Shown here one piece after another: positions 52,058-60,973 of a DNA stretch of 64,000 nt; position 1 is the stretch's first letter, and each line of letters starts with the position of its first letter. The notes beneath the pieces are model-generated. The model had not been told where the DNA came from. It saw nothing but the letters and a program-made list of their open reading frames with translations, and searched no databases. The DNA is from Chloroflexota bacterium (lineage in GTDB: Bacteria; Chloroflexota; Anaerolineae; Promineifilales; Promineifilaceae): contig JAGOMA010000007.1 of assembly GCA_017993775.1 (NCBI GenBank), positions 118,857 to 182,856 on the forward strand. Direction: 5' to 3'. The position numbers and the translations under genes are program-made.

Positions 52058-52534
52058 TTAGCCGATTAACTTTTCGATTTGATTCAATACCTCTGGCAAA
52101 ACAGCTTCAACCATCTCTGACAACCCTTCACCATAGCCGAGGGAAACGGCCGTTACCGTCACCAAATACGCGCGAGGGAAACGGCCGTACACCTCCCGCG
52201 CATACCCCAGCAGTCCCGCCGGGTCAAAATGATGGGTAAACGCGCCAATCTGCGGCGGCGCCGGTTCCACCGTCTGCACCGCAATCGCCCCCGGCTCTCC
52301 TTCCACCGACGCGTCCACAAAAATCACCAGGTCCGCTTCGCTGATTGGCTCGGACAGCTCCGGCAGCAGTTGGTGCACGGCAATCAATTGCGGAATGCGG
52401 AGTGCGGAGTGCGGAGTATCCCATTGACCATTGGCGATTGACGATTGGCGATTGGCGATTTCTTCTACGACGCGCCAGCCGATGCCGTCATCGCCGCGCA
52501 GTGGATTGCCGTAGCCGATTAGTAAAATTTCCAT
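52058..52534 (-). CDS. hoxW: [NiFe]-hydrogenase maturation protease, repeat-invaded
   Basis: A 158-residue endopeptidase of the HyaD/HycI family that trims the C-terminus of the hydrogenase large subunit after nickel insertion. LLIGYGNPLRGDDGIGWRVV (about 4-23) has the nickel-sensing acidic residues, HQLLPELSEPISEADLVIFVDA (about 53-74) the second, and THHFDPAGLL the histidine. Residues about 24-47 (RQSSIANGQWDTPHSALRIP) are encoded by the word repeats at 52393-52465 and replace the normally short loop. The frame is kept, so the enzyme may still work. It sits after the hox operon terminator. Confidence 0.9.
   Translation of the reverse strand: MEILLIGYGNPLRGDDGIGWRVVEEIANRQSSIANGQWDTPHSALRIPQLIAVHQLLPELSEPISEADLVIFVDASVEGEPGAIAVQTVEPAPPQIGAFTHHFDPAGLLGYAREVYGRFPRAYLVTVTAVSLGYGEGLSEMVEAVLPEVLNQIEKLIG
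52393..52465. repeat. GCGGAGTGCGGAGT and ATTGGCGATTGACGATTGG words inside hoxW
   Basis: ATGCGGAGTGCGGAGTGCGG followed by ATTGACCATTGGCGATTGAC and GATTGGCGATTGGCGATT are tandem words of the spacer-repeat kind, here within a coding region. Their total length keeps the reading frame. Confidence 0.85.
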
Positions 52535-52560
52535 GCCCTCAACCATAACAAACCCAACAA

Positions 52561-52592
52561 AAAAGAGCCAGAGAATAACCTCTGGCTCTTTT
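52561..52592 (-). terminator. Rho-independent terminator after hoxH
   Basis: AAAAGAGCCAGAG and CTCTGGCTCTTTT form a perfect 13-bp stem with a six-base loop; on the minus strand it runs into TTTTTTG. It separates hoxH from hoxW. Confidence 0.88.
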
Positions 52593-52601
52593 AGGAAAAT
52601 G

Positions 52602-52684
52602 GGACGCAGATGACGCGGATGGACCGGATTTTCGCGGATAAATCTTCAAAAAATCCGCCGTATCTGCGTTTATCCGCGTCCCAT
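52602..52684. repeat. GGGACGCAGAT...CGCGTCCCATT imperfect palindrome
   Basis: Third large copy of the GGACGCGGAT family (see 507-580 and 7900-7993), placed between the hoxH stop and the terminator. Confidence 0.8.
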
Positions 52685-52697
52685 TCCAAATACCGCC

Positions 52698-54122
52698 TTA
52701 ACCCTGGAACCGCTCGTCCAAGATCGCGCCATCCGGGGCCAAAAGCTGCACTTGCAGCGGCATCTGGCCGACGGCGTGGGTGGAGCAGCTCAGGCACGGG
52801 TCAAAGGTGCGGATGACGGCCTCGACGCGGTTGAGCATGCCTTCCTGGATTTGTTCGCCGCGCACAAAGTGCTTGGCGACCTGGTAGACGCCTTTGTTCA
52901 TCGCCAGGTTGTTGTTGCCGGTGGCGATGATCATGTTGGCCCAGATGATACGGCCGTTCTTATCAATCTTGTAATGGTGCAGCAGCGTCCCGCGTGGCGC
53001 TTCCGACATGCCCACACCCTCGAAGGCGTTTGGCTCGGCAAACGAGCGCACATGGTCGTTCAGGATGTCCGGGTCGTTGAGCAGATTGCGGATGCGCTCG
53101 ATGCAGTAAATGATTTCGATCAGCCGGGCGTAGTGATAGTGGAAGGAACTCAGCACTGCGCCGCGCTGTAACGAACGGAACTCCGCCCATTCCTGGTCAG
53201 CGATGGTCGTGCCGCAGCGGTCGATGATGTTCATGCGCGCCAATGGCCCGACGCGGAAAATGCCATCCGGGTAGCCCATCGGCTTGTAATAGGGCGATTT
53301 AAGGTAAGAATCCGGTTCCACCGACTCGGCCAGCCATTTCTGATACGTTGCCGGCTCAAGTTGGTCGGCCACGATTTCGCCTACCGCGTTCATAATACGA
53401 ATGCGACCGGCGTACATGGAGAGGTCGCCCTTGGGGTTGACCATGCCCATGAACAGCGTGGGGAAATTGGCAAAGGTGCGGATCTCATCGCTGAACTGGC
53501 TGAAGGTGCCTTTGTACCAGTCGATGGTGCGCTGCGCCCGCTTCAGAGCGTCGGGAATCATCGCCAGGATAGCGTCGCGGTCTTCTTGCGACAGCGGGTG
53601 GCTGACGCCGCCGGGCACGATCCATGAGGGATGGATGCGTTTGCCGCCCAGCAGCTCGATGATTTGCTGGCCGAATTTACGCAAAGCGATGCCGTCTTGC
53701 GCCAATTGGGGCGCGGCCGAAGCGACGCCAAACAAGTGACGTTTCGCCGGATCGGCGTCCATGCCCAGCACCAGGTCCGGCGAGGAGAGGTGGAAGAAGC
53801 TCAGGGCGTGGGATTGGGTAATTTGCGCCAGGTTCATGATGCGGCGCAGGTTGCGCGCCGTGCGCGGTACGGTGACGGCCAGCAGGGCATCGCAGGTTTT
53901 GGCCGAGGCGATGAGGTGGCTGACAGGGCAGATGCCGCAGATGCGGGCGGTGAGAGAGGGCATTTCGTGGAACGGCCGTCCCTCGGTCATCTTCTCAAAA
54001 CCACGAAACTGAGTTACATGAAAACGCGCATCGGCGACACGGCCGTCGTCATCGAGTTGAATGGTTATCTTGCTGTGACCTTCAATCCGGGTCACGGGGT
54101 CAATTGTAATTGTCGAACCCAT
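52698..54122 (-). CDS. hoxH: NAD-linked [NiFe] hydrogenase large subunit HoxH
   Basis: A 474-residue catalytic subunit. The nickel-iron site ligands are in [15 protein letters not shown] (about 57-71, L1) and [13 protein letters not shown] (about 440-452, L2). About 24 residues follow the L2 histidine and would be removed by HoxW, so this is the unprocessed form. [15 protein letters not shown] at the start is the usual N-terminal motif. Group 3d (HoxEFUYH) is inferred from sequence and neighbours. It is separated from hoxY by a 92-base repeat. Confidence 0.95.
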   Translation of the reverse strand: MGSTITIDPVTRIEGHSKITIQLDDDGRVADARFHVTQFRGFEKMTEGRPFHEMPSLTARICGICPVSHLIASAKTCDALLAVTVPRTARNLRRIMNLAQITQSHALSFFHLSSPDLVLGMDADPAKRHLFGVASAAPQLAQDGIALRKFGQQIIELLGGKRIHPSWIVPGGVSHPLSQEDRDAILAMIPDALKRAQRTIDWYKGTFSQFSDEIRTFANFPTLFMGMVNPKGDLSMYAGRIRIMNAVGEIVADQLEPATYQKWLAESVEPDSYLKSPYYKPMGYPDGIFRVGPLARMNIIDRCGTTIADQEWAEFRSLQRGAVLSSFHYHYARLIEIIYCIERIRNLLNDPDILNDHVRSFAEPNAFEGVGMSEAPRGTLLHHYKIDKNGRIIWANMIIATGNNNLAMNKGVYQVAKHFVRGEQIQEGMLNRVEAVIRTFDPCLSCSTHAVGQMPLQVQLLAPDGAILDERFQG

Positions 54123-54130
54123 TGTATTTC

Positions 54131-54213
54131 TCCAGAAGAGATTGGGGGGTAGGGGTTGGGGGTCGAAGATTGGTCATTCCAGCCTCTCTCTAATCCCTAA
54201 TCCCTAGTCCCTA
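54131..54213. repeat. GATTGGGGGGTAGGGGTTGG / CTAATCCCTAATCCC word repeat
   Basis: Tandem words fill the whole spacer between hoxY and hoxH without an evident terminator T-run, so transcription probably continues into hoxH. Confidence 0.7.
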
Positions 54214-54214
54214 A

Positions 54215-54751
54215 TTAAATGCCAAACCTCGTTTTGCCCAGCATCGCCGGCTTGCGCCCTGCCAGAAGTTCCGTCAGCACATAAAAAATGGTGTCAGCCG
54301 AAGGCGGGCAGCCAGGGACAAATACATCCACATCGACCACCTGATGCACCGGCACAGACGTTTTACGCAAAGGCGGGATAACTTCTACCGGAATGTGCTG
54401 ATTGAGATCTGCGTTTTCCAGGTAAGCGCGGTTGAGAATATCCTGGACTTTGAACGGATTGCGCATTCCGGGCACGTTGGCCGTCACGGCGCAGTCGCCC
54501 AGAGATACCAACACCTTGGTATGCGCCCGCACTTTTTGGATTTTATGGTAATCCTCTTCACTGCTGACCGCGCCCTCCACCAGGGTCACGTCTACCATAT
54601 CCGGGAACACCTTCAAGTCTACCAGTGGGCTGTAGACCAGGTCCGCCTGTTCGGCGACGGCCAGAATTCGTTCATCGATGTCCAGAAAAGACATGTGGCA
54701 GCCGGAGCAGCCATCCAGCCAGACTGTTGCTAATTTTGCTTTTTCACTCAT
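54215..54751 (-). CDS. hoxY: NAD-linked [NiFe] hydrogenase small subunit HoxY
   Basis: A 178-residue subunit holding the proximal [4Fe-4S] cluster. Cysteines are in WLDGCSGCHMSFLD (about 11-24), SLGDCAVTANVPG (about 83-95) and FVPGCPPSAD (about 145-154). It passes electrons between HoxH and the HoxU ferredoxin-type subunit. It starts three bases after hoxU. Confidence 0.95.
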   Translation of the reverse strand: MSEKAKLATVWLDGCSGCHMSFLDIDERILAVAEQADLVYSPLVDLKVFPDMVDVTLVEGAVSSEEDYHKIQKVRAHTKVLVSLGDCAVTANVPGMRNPFKVQDILNRAYLENADLNQHIPVEVIPPLRKTSVPVHQVVDVDVFVPGCPPSADTIFYVLTELLAGRKPAMLGKTRFGI

Positions 54752-54754
54752 GGC

Positions 54755-55474
54755 TTAATCCTCTTGCATTAATCGTAAGTAGGGCAGCCAATCCCGCCGC
54801 TTGACCATTTCGCCGGCCGACTTGCCTTTTTCTACCAATGCGCCCGTTGGGCAAACATTGACACATTTGCCGCAGCTTGTGCAGGTATCGGAATCACCCC
54901 AGGCGCCGTTTAGATCGTGGATGATGCGCGTATTGACGCCGCGTCCCATCACGCCTTTGGTGAACGCGCCTTCTATTTCGCCACAGACGCGCACACAGCG
55001 CTGGCATAAGATGCAGCGGTTGTGGTCCATGATGAAATGTTCGTGGGAGGCGTCTACTTCCACTCTGGGATTCAGGTAGGGGACTTCGACGCGGGTCATG
55101 CCCAGTTTAGCCGACAGGTATTGCAGGTCGCAGTGGCCGTTGGAGACGCAGACGGAGCAGACGTGGTTGCGTTCGGAAAAGAGCATGTCCAGGATGCTGT
55201 AGCGGTAAAGGCGCAGGCGCTCCGAGTTGGTGATCACTTCCATGCCTTCGGTGGCCGGGGTCATGCAGGCCGGGAACAGTCTGTTGGAGCCTTTCACCTC
55301 GACGACGCAGATGCGGCAGCCGCCATATTCAGACAGGCCATCCAGGTGGCAGAGGGTGGGGATGAAGATGTTATTTTCCTGGGCCAGTTCCAGAATGGTT
55401 TCATGCTCACGGGCGGCGACATCTACACCGTCGATTTTTAGGGTAATAATGCGCGCTTGTGTTTGTCGTTTCAT
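54755..55474 (-). CDS. hoxU: Diaphorase iron-sulfur subunit HoxU
   Basis: A 239-residue protein with one [2Fe-2S] domain ([20 protein letters not shown] and FPACMTP), the His-Cys [4Fe-4S] motif [14 protein letters not shown] (about 107-120), and two [4Fe-4S] sites [11 protein letters not shown] (about 154-164) and [17 protein letters not shown] (about 199-215). It links HoxF to HoxY. The start codon overlaps the end of hoxF by four bases. Confidence 0.95.
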   Translation of the reverse strand: MKRQTQARIITLKIDGVDVAAREHETILELAQENNIFIPTLCHLDGLSEYGGCRICVVEVKGSNRLFPACMTPATEGMEVITNSERLRLYRYSILDMLFSERNHVCSVCVSNGHCDLQYLSAKLGMTRVEVPYLNPRVEVDASHEHFIMDHNRCILCQRCVRVCGEIEGAFTKGVMGRGVNTRIIHDLNGAWGDSDTCTSCGKCVNVCPTGALVEKGKSAGEMVKRRDWLPYLRLMQED

Positions 55475-57132
55475 GATTGGGCCTCCAAAAGGTGTGCGTC
55501 AACGGCCGTTGCGCCACGGCCGTCTTCCGCGCCATCCACCAACAAGTCCATGTATTCATGACGGAAGTAGCGCAGTGTGCTCAATACCGGGTTGGGAGCC
55601 GTTTGGCCTAAACCACACAGGCTGGTATTCATTACCAGGTCGCACAACTTTTCCAGCGTTTCCAGATCATGCCGCCGGGCTTCGCCTTTGTAGATTTTGT
55701 TCAGCAGGGTATGCATATGGACCGTGCCGACACGGCAAGGAACACATTTCCCGCACGATTCCGTCATGCAAAATTCCATGAAGTAGCGGGCCACATCCAC
55801 CATGGAAGACGAATTATCCATGATGATCATACCGCCAGACCCCATGATGGAGCCGAGAGCCTTGAGCGACTCGTAATCGACGGGGGTGTCGAAATAATCG
55901 GCGGGAATGCAGCCGCCGGAAGGACCGCCGGTTTGCACAGCTTTGCAGTTGCCATTGGGCACGCCGCCGCCAATCTCAAAGATAATCTCGCGCAGGCTCA
56001 TGCCCATCGGCACTTCAATGAGACCGGTGTTTTGGATGCTGCCGGCCAGGGCGAAGACTTTGGTGCCCTTGCTCTTTTCTGTGCCGATGCCGGCATACCA
56101 GGCGCCGCCTTTGCGGACAATGGCCGGCACGTTGGCGAAGGTTTCGACGTTGTTGATGAGGGTGGGTTTGCCCCACAGGCCATATTCCGCCGGATAAGGG
56201 GGACGGGGCCGAGGCGTGCCGCGCTTGCCTTCGATGGAGGCGATGAGGGCGGTTTCTTCGCCGCAGACAAACGCGCCTGCGCCGAGGCGGATGTGGACGT
56301 TGAAATCGAAGGTTGTGCCGCAGACTTTGCTGCCTAACACGCCCAGTCGGTTGGCCTGGCGAATGGCGATCTTGAGGCGTTCTACGGCCAGCGGATATTC
56401 GCCGCGCACGTAAATATAGCCTTCGGTGGCGCCAACGGCGTAGCCGGCGATGGCCATGCCTTCTAAGACGCGATGGGGATCGCTTTCCAGTACGGAGCGG
56501 TCCATGAACGCGCCGGGGTCGCCTTCGTCGGCGTTGCAGATGACGTATTTGGTGGGGCCGTCCATTTTGGCGACTGTGGTCCATTTGAGGCCGGTGGGAT
56601 AACCACCGCCGCCGCGCCCGCGCAAGCCGCTGCGGACGATTTCGTCGATGACTTCGATGGGGGACATTTCGGTAACGGCCGTTAACAACCCCTGATACCC
56701 CTCTACCGCAATATATTCCTCAATCCGTTCCGGGTCGATTTCGCCGCAATTTTCCAGCACAATCTTTGTCTGGCGCTGGAAGAAGGGCACGTTGGTTTTT
56801 AGTTCCAGGCGGGCGACCGGCTTTTTGCCCAGAGATTGGATGATGTCGGGGGCATCTTCGGCCTTGACGTTTTGATACATCACCGAGCCAGACTTGGCGC
56901 CGGTTTTGCTTTCGACGGCGACCAGCGGTCCTTGCGAACAAAGACCCATGCAGCCCACGCCTTTGACATGGCAGCCGCGATGTTCGCCGACGCCATTTTT
57001 GAGCGCGCTTAATACCTGATCACTTTGTGAAGAGAGGCAGCCCGCAGCGACACATACTTTGACGGTATGGTCATGTTCGGCAACGGCCGTTTGTTCTTCA
57101 GTCGTGATTTCTTCAAATCGTTCAATCATCAT
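55471..57132 (-). CDS. hoxF: Diaphorase NADH-binding subunit HoxF
   Basis: A 553-residue NuoF-like flavoprotein with an N-terminal thioredoxin-fold [2Fe-2S] domain (VCVAAGC, GCMGLC). NADH/FMN motif [13 protein letters not shown] (about 168-180), FMN site [25 protein letters not shown], and the [4Fe-4S] site [13 protein letters not shown] with SLCGLG. It exchanges electrons between NAD(H) and HoxU. Its start region overlaps the hoxE end by about 11 bases. The C-terminal 20 residues include TAV from an ACGGCCGT copy. Confidence 0.95.
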   Translation of the reverse strand: MMIERFEEITTEEQTAVAEHDHTVKVCVAAGCLSSQSDQVLSALKNGVGEHRGCHVKGVGCMGLCSQGPLVAVESKTGAKSGSVMYQNVKAEDAPDIIQSLGKKPVARLELKTNVPFFQRQTKIVLENCGEIDPERIEEYIAVEGYQGLLTAVTEMSPIEVIDEIVRSGLRGRGGGGYPTGLKWTTVAKMDGPTKYVICNADEGDPGAFMDRSVLESDPHRVLEGMAIAGYAVGATEGYIYVRGEYPLAVERLKIAIRQANRLGVLGSKVCGTTFDFNVHIRLGAGAFVCGEETALIASIEGKRGTPRPRPPYPAEYGLWGKPTLINNVETFANVPAIVRKGGAWYAGIGTEKSKGTKVFALAGSIQNTGLIEVPMGMSLREIIFEIGGGVPNGNCKAVQTGGPSGGCIPADYFDTPVDYESLKALGSIMGSGGMIIMDNSSSMVDVARYFMEFCMTESCGKCVPCRVGTVHMHTLLNKIYKGEARRHDLETLEKLCDLVMNTSLCGLGQTAPNPVLSTLRYFRHEYMDLLVDGAEDGRGATAVDAHLLEAQS

Positions 57133-57631
57133 GGTGGTCCATCACCTCCTGCAATCTGGCCAACAGTTCGTCGGGCGTCAGCTTGCCTACCACTTCCCCA
57201 TCTACCACCGCTACCGGGCCTAACCCACACGAACCGACACAGCGCGCTGTGAGCAGCGAGAGATTGCCGTCTTCGGTTGTTTCTTCGGGGTTGATGCCGT
57301 GCTTGTCGGCAATGGCGGCCAGCAGTTGGGGCGCGCCTTTGATGTAACAAGCAGTCCCGGTGCAAGTAACGCAAGTGTGTTTGCCGGCCGGTTTTAAACT
57401 AAACAGGTGATAAAACGTGGAAACGCCATAAACCTGGCTTAACGGCACTCGCAACGATTCGGCCACATATTGCAATGAGTCTTCATCGAGAAAACCAAAA
57501 GATTCTTGAACAGTGTGCAGCGTTTCGATTAAGGAGTGCCGCGCAAAGCCATTCCGCCGCATGGTACCGACGACGATACGCCATCGTTTGTCGTCTGACG
57601 GCGGCTCTAATTTGCGCGTATTGGAAACCAT
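57122..57631 (-). CDS. hoxE: Diaphorase [2Fe-2S] subunit HoxE
   Basis: A 169-residue NuoE-like protein. Cluster cysteines are in [11 protein letters not shown] (about 100-110) and CVGSCGLGP (about 141-149); [20 protein letters not shown] and STFYHLF are typical of the helical N-terminal part. The start is the ATG at 57631 preceded by AGGAGG; the longer frame to 57751 is rejected. It is the first gene of hoxEFUYH and lies downstream of a CRP/FNR-type operator. Confidence 0.94.
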   Translation of the reverse strand: MVSNTRKLEPPSDDKRWRIVVGTMRRNGFARHSLIETLHTVQESFGFLDEDSLQYVAESLRVPLSQVYGVSTFYHLFSLKPAGKHTCVTCTGTACYIKGAPQLLAAIADKHGINPEETTEDGNLSLLTARCVGSCGLGPVAVVDGEVVGKLTPDELLARLQEVMDHHDD

Positions 57632-57746
57632 CCCTAAAACCTCCTGATAAACTGGGCTACAGATTTTGCCGGTAAACGCAGCCTGGAGTCTGTGCGCGGT
57701 TTCGGCTGGCCTGTATTTTCCCCTGGATCGCCTATACAAAAAGTTT

Positions 57747-57774
57747 GCCAATTGTGAAGGTCTTCACAATTGGC
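57747..57774 (-). promoter_or_regulatory. CRP/FNR-family operator and probable hox promoter
   Basis: GCCAATTGTGAAG and CTTCACAATTGGC are perfect inverses around GT, containing TGTGA-N6-TCACA, the CRP consensus. On the minus strand TTCACA within it stands 16 bases before TATAGG, so the site would overlap the -35 region about 115-140 bases from the hoxE start. Control of hydrogenase by redox, NO or cAMP is plausible by family knowledge. Confidence 0.65.
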
Positions 57775-57900
57775 TCATGTGAGTGATTATCACTATTTTA
57801 GGGATTTGGGTAAGTGTGGATGGTCATAAAAATGCCATGACGAACGGCATGTGAATTTGGGAGTGGGTGGTGATGGAGGGAGAACGGATGGGTGATGGGT

Positions 57901-57942
57901 GCTGCGTGATGCGTGAATTTTACGCATCACGCATCACGCAGC
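57901..57942. repeat. GCTGCGTGATGCGTGA / TACGCATCACGCATCACGCAGC inverted repeat
   Basis: A long imperfect hairpin of the GCGTGATGCG family directly after the fdh stop codon; it may end or weaken transcription from fdh into hox. Confidence 0.75.
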
Positions 57943-57965
57943 ATGGCAGCATGGCCACAGGGCGC

Positions 57966-60137
57966 TTAATGCACCTGCACCGGGTCTTTGATGGCCCCGC
58001 GAGTGAGTAAAAGCTCGCGGTAGCCGGGGTCCCAGCCTTCGGGGGGCGTGGTGGGGTGAATGGCAACGGCCGTGTTCTTGTAATCCGGTATCTTGGCCCG
58101 CTTGTCTAGCTGCACGGTGGTCAGCACGTTGGCCGCAGCTTCGGCAAAGTGGAAGGGAATGAAGATGGTGCCCTGCGGCGAGCGGCCGGTGACCAGCACG
58201 CGCAGTTTAATCGAGCCGCGCCGCGAAGAGACCTCAATCCAGTCGCCGGTCTCCAGGTCCAACGCTTGCGCGTCGTCCGGGTGCATCTCGCAAGTGGCCT
58301 CCGGATAGACCTCTTCCAGGCGGGAACGGCCGCTCATGGTGCTGCCGTGCCAATGGTATAACACCCGCCCGGTGCTCAGGTTAAAGGGGTAGTCGGCGTC
58401 CGGCTGCTCCGATTCCGTGCCGAAAGTCACTTCCCAGAACTTGCCGCGCCCACGCGGGAAATCGTCGGCGAAGAGGAAGGGCGTGCCGGGGTGGTCGAAG
58501 CTGGGGCAGGGCCAATGCACGCCGCCTTCGCGGTCCAGGCGGGCGTAGTCGATGCCGTAAAAATCGGGCGTGAGCTGGCGCATCTCTTCCCAGATTTCGG
58601 ACGGATGGCTGAAGCTGAAGCCGGAGGCCAACCGCACGCCGAGGCGCGCTTCCACGCGGCGGCCCAAATCACAGATGATGTCCCAATCAGGGCGAGAGTG
58701 ACCGACGGGGGCGACGGCCGTGCGCACGCGCTGCACACGCCGGTCGGAATTGGTAAACGTGCCGTCCTTCTCGGCGAAGCTGACAGCCGGCAGAATCACG
58801 TCGGCCAGCTCGCCGGTTTCGTTGATAAAAATGTCCTGGCAGACGAGAAGTTCCAGCTTTTCCAGAGCGTGGCGGGTGTGCTCCTGGTTGGGTTCGCTCA
58901 TCATCGGGTTCTCGCCGACGATGTACATGCCGCGCACCGCGCCGGAAACGGCGCCGTCCACCATTTCGGTGGCCGTAAGGCCGGGCTGAGGATTCAGTTC
59001 TATGCCCCAAACCTGCTCAAATTTGGCTTTGACGGCCGGGGCGGCGACATTTTGGTAAGCGGTGTAGACATTGGGCAGGCCGCCGCTGTCGGAGCAGCCC
59101 TGGACGTTGTTCTGGCCGCGCAGCGGGTTGAGGCCGGTACCGGCTTTGCCGACGTGGCCGCACATCATGGCCAGGTTAGCCAGGGTGAGGGTGTTGTCGG
59201 TGCCGTGGGTGGATTGGCTGATGCCCATGCCCCAGTAGATGGCCGCGCGTTTGGCTTTGGCGTACAGCCTGGCAGCGTCACGGATGCTGTCCGCAGGTAC
59301 GCCGGTGACGGTTTCAGCCCACTCAGGCGTGTATGTTTCCAGCGATTCCACGTAATCCTCAAAGCCCTCGGTGCGCCGGCCGATGAAGTCCTGGTTGTAG
59401 AGACCCTCTTTGACAATGACGTGGGCCATAGATTGGAAGACGGCGACGTCGGTGCCGGGGTTCTGGCGCAGCCAGTGGGTGGCGAAGTCGGTCATGCCAA
59501 TCTGGCGCGGATCGATGACGATGAGTTTGGCTCCGTTTTGGCGCACGGCGCGTTTGAGGAAGTTGGCGATGACAGGGTGGGTTTCGGTGGTGTTGGAGCC
59601 GGTGACGATGAAGGTGTCCAGGTGTTCCATTTCGGCGATGGAATTGGACATGGCGCTGGAGCCGATGGCCAATTGCAGGCCGGTGACGGACCCGGCGTGG
59701 CAGAGGCGGGCGCAGTGATCGACGTTGTTGGTATGCAGCAGGGCGCGGACGAATTTTTGGAAGATATAGGTGTCTTCGTTGGTGGCTTTGGCGCTGGCAT
59801 AGGTGGCTATCGTATCACCGCCATGCGCTTTGGTGAGGCGCACCAGTTCGTCGGCGACGAAGTCGAGGGCTTCGTCCCAGGTGGCTTCGCGCCAGATGGG
59901 TTTGGCGCTGCGCCCTTGCTCGCGGTTGGCGCGGAGGAGGGGGGTTTTGACGCGGCCGGGGTGTTTGACGTAGTCGGTGCCAAAGCGGCCTTTGACGCAC
60001 AACATGCCGTAGTTGGGGGCGGCGTCGAAGGGGGCTTCGACGGCGTAGATGAATTCATCTTTGATGTTGAGGTGGAGCTGGCAGCCGACGCCACAGTAGG
60101 GGCAGGTGGTTCTGACAATGCGGTCTGGGGTTATCAT
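57966..60137 (-). CDS. fdhA: Molybdenum/tungsten formate dehydrogenase catalytic subunit (Cys type)
   Basis: A 723-residue oxidoreductase. The N-terminal [4Fe-4S] site is TCPYCGVGCQLHL plus MLCVKG (about 10-50); the active-site residue is Cys in ARLCHAGSVTGLQ (about 142-154), where selenoenzymes carry Sec; molybdopterin-dinucleotide segments include GSNTTETHPV and GLNPLRGQNNVQGCSDSGG. A C-terminal MopB domain (about 600-715) ends the protein. It has no diaphorase part of its own. AAGGAG precedes the ATG at 60137. Only two ACGGCCGT copies occur, both in the last third. Formate is the best substrate guess; other MopB activities are not excluded. Confidence 0.92.
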   Translation of the reverse strand: MITPDRIVRTTCPYCGVGCQLHLNIKDEFIYAVEAPFDAAPNYGMLCVKGRFGTDYVKHPGRVKTPLLRANREQGRSAKPIWREATWDEALDFVADELVRLTKAHGGDTIATYASAKATNEDTYIFQKFVRALLHTNNVDHCARLCHAGSVTGLQLAIGSSAMSNSIAEMEHLDTFIVTGSNTTETHPVIANFLKRAVRQNGAKLIVIDPRQIGMTDFATHWLRQNPGTDVAVFQSMAHVIVKEGLYNQDFIGRRTEGFEDYVESLETYTPEWAETVTGVPADSIRDAARLYAKAKRAAIYWGMGISQSTHGTDNTLTLANLAMMCGHVGKAGTGLNPLRGQNNVQGCSDSGGLPNVYTAYQNVAAPAVKAKFEQVWGIELNPQPGLTATEMVDGAVSGAVRGMYIVGENPMMSEPNQEHTRHALEKLELLVCQDIFINETGELADVILPAVSFAEKDGTFTNSDRRVQRVRTAVAPVGHSRPDWDIICDLGRRVEARLGVRLASGFSFSHPSEIWEEMRQLTPDFYGIDYARLDREGGVHWPCPSFDHPGTPFLFADDFPRGRGKFWEVTFGTESEQPDADYPFNLSTGRVLYHWHGSTMSGRSRLEEVYPEATCEMHPDDAQALDLETGDWIEVSSRRGSIKLRVLVTGRSPQGTIFIPFHFAEAAANVLTTVQLDKRAKIPDYKNTAVAIHPTTPPEGWDPGYRELLLTRGAIKDPVQVH

Positions 60138-60276
60138 GAGAAACTCCTTTGGGAATTTTTTAACGCAAAGGCGCAAAGGCGCGGAGGGCATGTCGACGTA
60201 TTGATGATACGCTTGTGTTCATTTGTCGTGGTGCGCCTTGACGCATAAACAGCAATTCTCAATTTAACCAGAAATG

Positions 60277-60400
60277 TGTCATGCTGAGAGCCTGTGTTGA
60301 GCCTGCCGAAGCATCCTCCTAGGCATCTCCTTCTTGTGGTGGAGCGGGATGCTTCCCCGTTCGACGTTGCTCAGGGCCGAAGATTCTGCTCAGCATGACA
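60277..60400. repeat. TGTCATGCTGAG palindromic repeat, copy 2
   Basis: Same outer words (TGTCATGCTGAG and CTCAGCATGACA) and inner GAAGCATCCT / GGGATGCTTCC as at 9962-10052, with a longer and different centre. Confidence 0.8.
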
Positions 60401-60481
60401 GTTCAGCGTCAATTGCAAAGAAATTACCTTGTTCGCATGAATGCCTGATCTAAATTGAGAATGATTGACGCATAAAAGGTT

Positions 60482-60553
60482 TCCTTGATTGGTGGTTGGT
60501 TTGGTGGTTGGTGGAGTAGCAAACTAACCAATCTCTCCAACTAACAAACCTTT
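60482..60553. repeat. GGTGGTTGGTTTGGTGGTTG / AACTAACCAATC word repeat
   Basis: Tandem GGTTGG words are followed by AACTAACC and AACTAACAAACC inverse words, downstream of the cupin gene group. Confidence 0.65.
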
Positions 60554-60586
60554 GGTCACCAGGCAAAAATAAGTTAGCGGTTTTTT

Positions 60587-60619
60587 AGATTGGACCAATC
60601 TTGGAGGTTGGTCCAATCT
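60587..60619. repeat. Two AGATTGG palindromes
   Basis: AGATTGGACCAATCT (60587-60601) and AGGTTGGTCCAATCT (60605-60619) in tandem, arranged as at 10919-10951, just after the cupin stop codon on the minus strand. Confidence 0.8.
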
Positions 60620-60626
60620 GCGCCAC

Positions 60627-60956
60627 TTAATACATCTGAGTGTGTTCGACCATGAGCGTTTTCATCTGGTCGAAGCCGGTCCAGAGGCGGTGCGGGTGAC
60701 CGGCGGGCCAATGGATTTTTTCCCCAGCGCGTAATGTTAGGCGTTGGCTGCCGATGCTGGCATAGCCGGAGCCTTCCAGACAAATGACGTCGATGTGGTG
60801 GTCGGCGGCGTGTTCGTGGATGGTGGCGTTGGGCAATAAGGAGAGCATGGCCAGGTGCAGGTGATCGTTGGTGAGCAAGACCTGGACAGATACGCCATGG
60901 GTTCCTGCTTGAGTCAGTGGGGTCCATTGGGATATGAGATTGGCGGTCAGGGACAT
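60627..60956 (-). CDS. Cupin-domain protein
   Basis: A 109-residue single cupin barrel. The two metal motifs read IHEHAADHHIDVICLEGSG (about 46-64) and HWPAGHPHRLW (about 82-92). Small cupins serve as isomerases, dioxygenases or sensors; nothing here decides. Last gene of a three-gene minus-strand run (DUF1801, NTF2-like, cupin), 17 bases after the NTF2-like gene. Confidence 0.85.
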   Translation of the reverse strand: MSLTANLISQWTPLTQAGTHGVSVQVLLTNDHLHLAMLSLLPNATIHEHAADHHIDVICLEGSGYASIGSQRLTLRAGEKIHWPAGHPHRLWTGFDQMKTLMVEHTQMY

Positions 60957-60973
60957 CTATTTTCCTCGTTGTT

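Larger units (their letters stand above)
57632..57965. other. hox promoter region
   Basis: No gene. From the fdh side it holds a GCGTGATGCG word hairpin (57901-57942), a GTGATTATCAC palindrome (57783-57793), the CRP/FNR-type operator (57747-57774) and a possible minus-strand -10 (TATAGG, reverse of 57731-57736). Confidence 0.7.
60138..60626. other. Repeat-filled spacer upstream of fdhA
   Basis: No gene. It holds AACGCAAAGGCGCAAAGGCG (from 60161), the second TGTCATGCTGAG element (60277-60400), a GGTTGG / AACTAACC word pair (60482-60553) and two AGATTGG palindromes (60587-60619). No ACGGCCGT copy is present. Confidence 0.7.

Noticed and set aside
51375..52155. Direct repeats flanking the doc module as transposon target duplication
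   Set aside because: The two flanking GTGACGGTAACGGCCGT-like stretches are homologous protease codons, not identical short duplications, so they fit recombination better than transposition.
58491..60248. 585-codon plus-strand frame opposite fdhA
   Set aside because: Shadow of the formate dehydrogenase; composition (Gly, Val, Ala, Asp-rich) and lack of motifs show it is not a gene.
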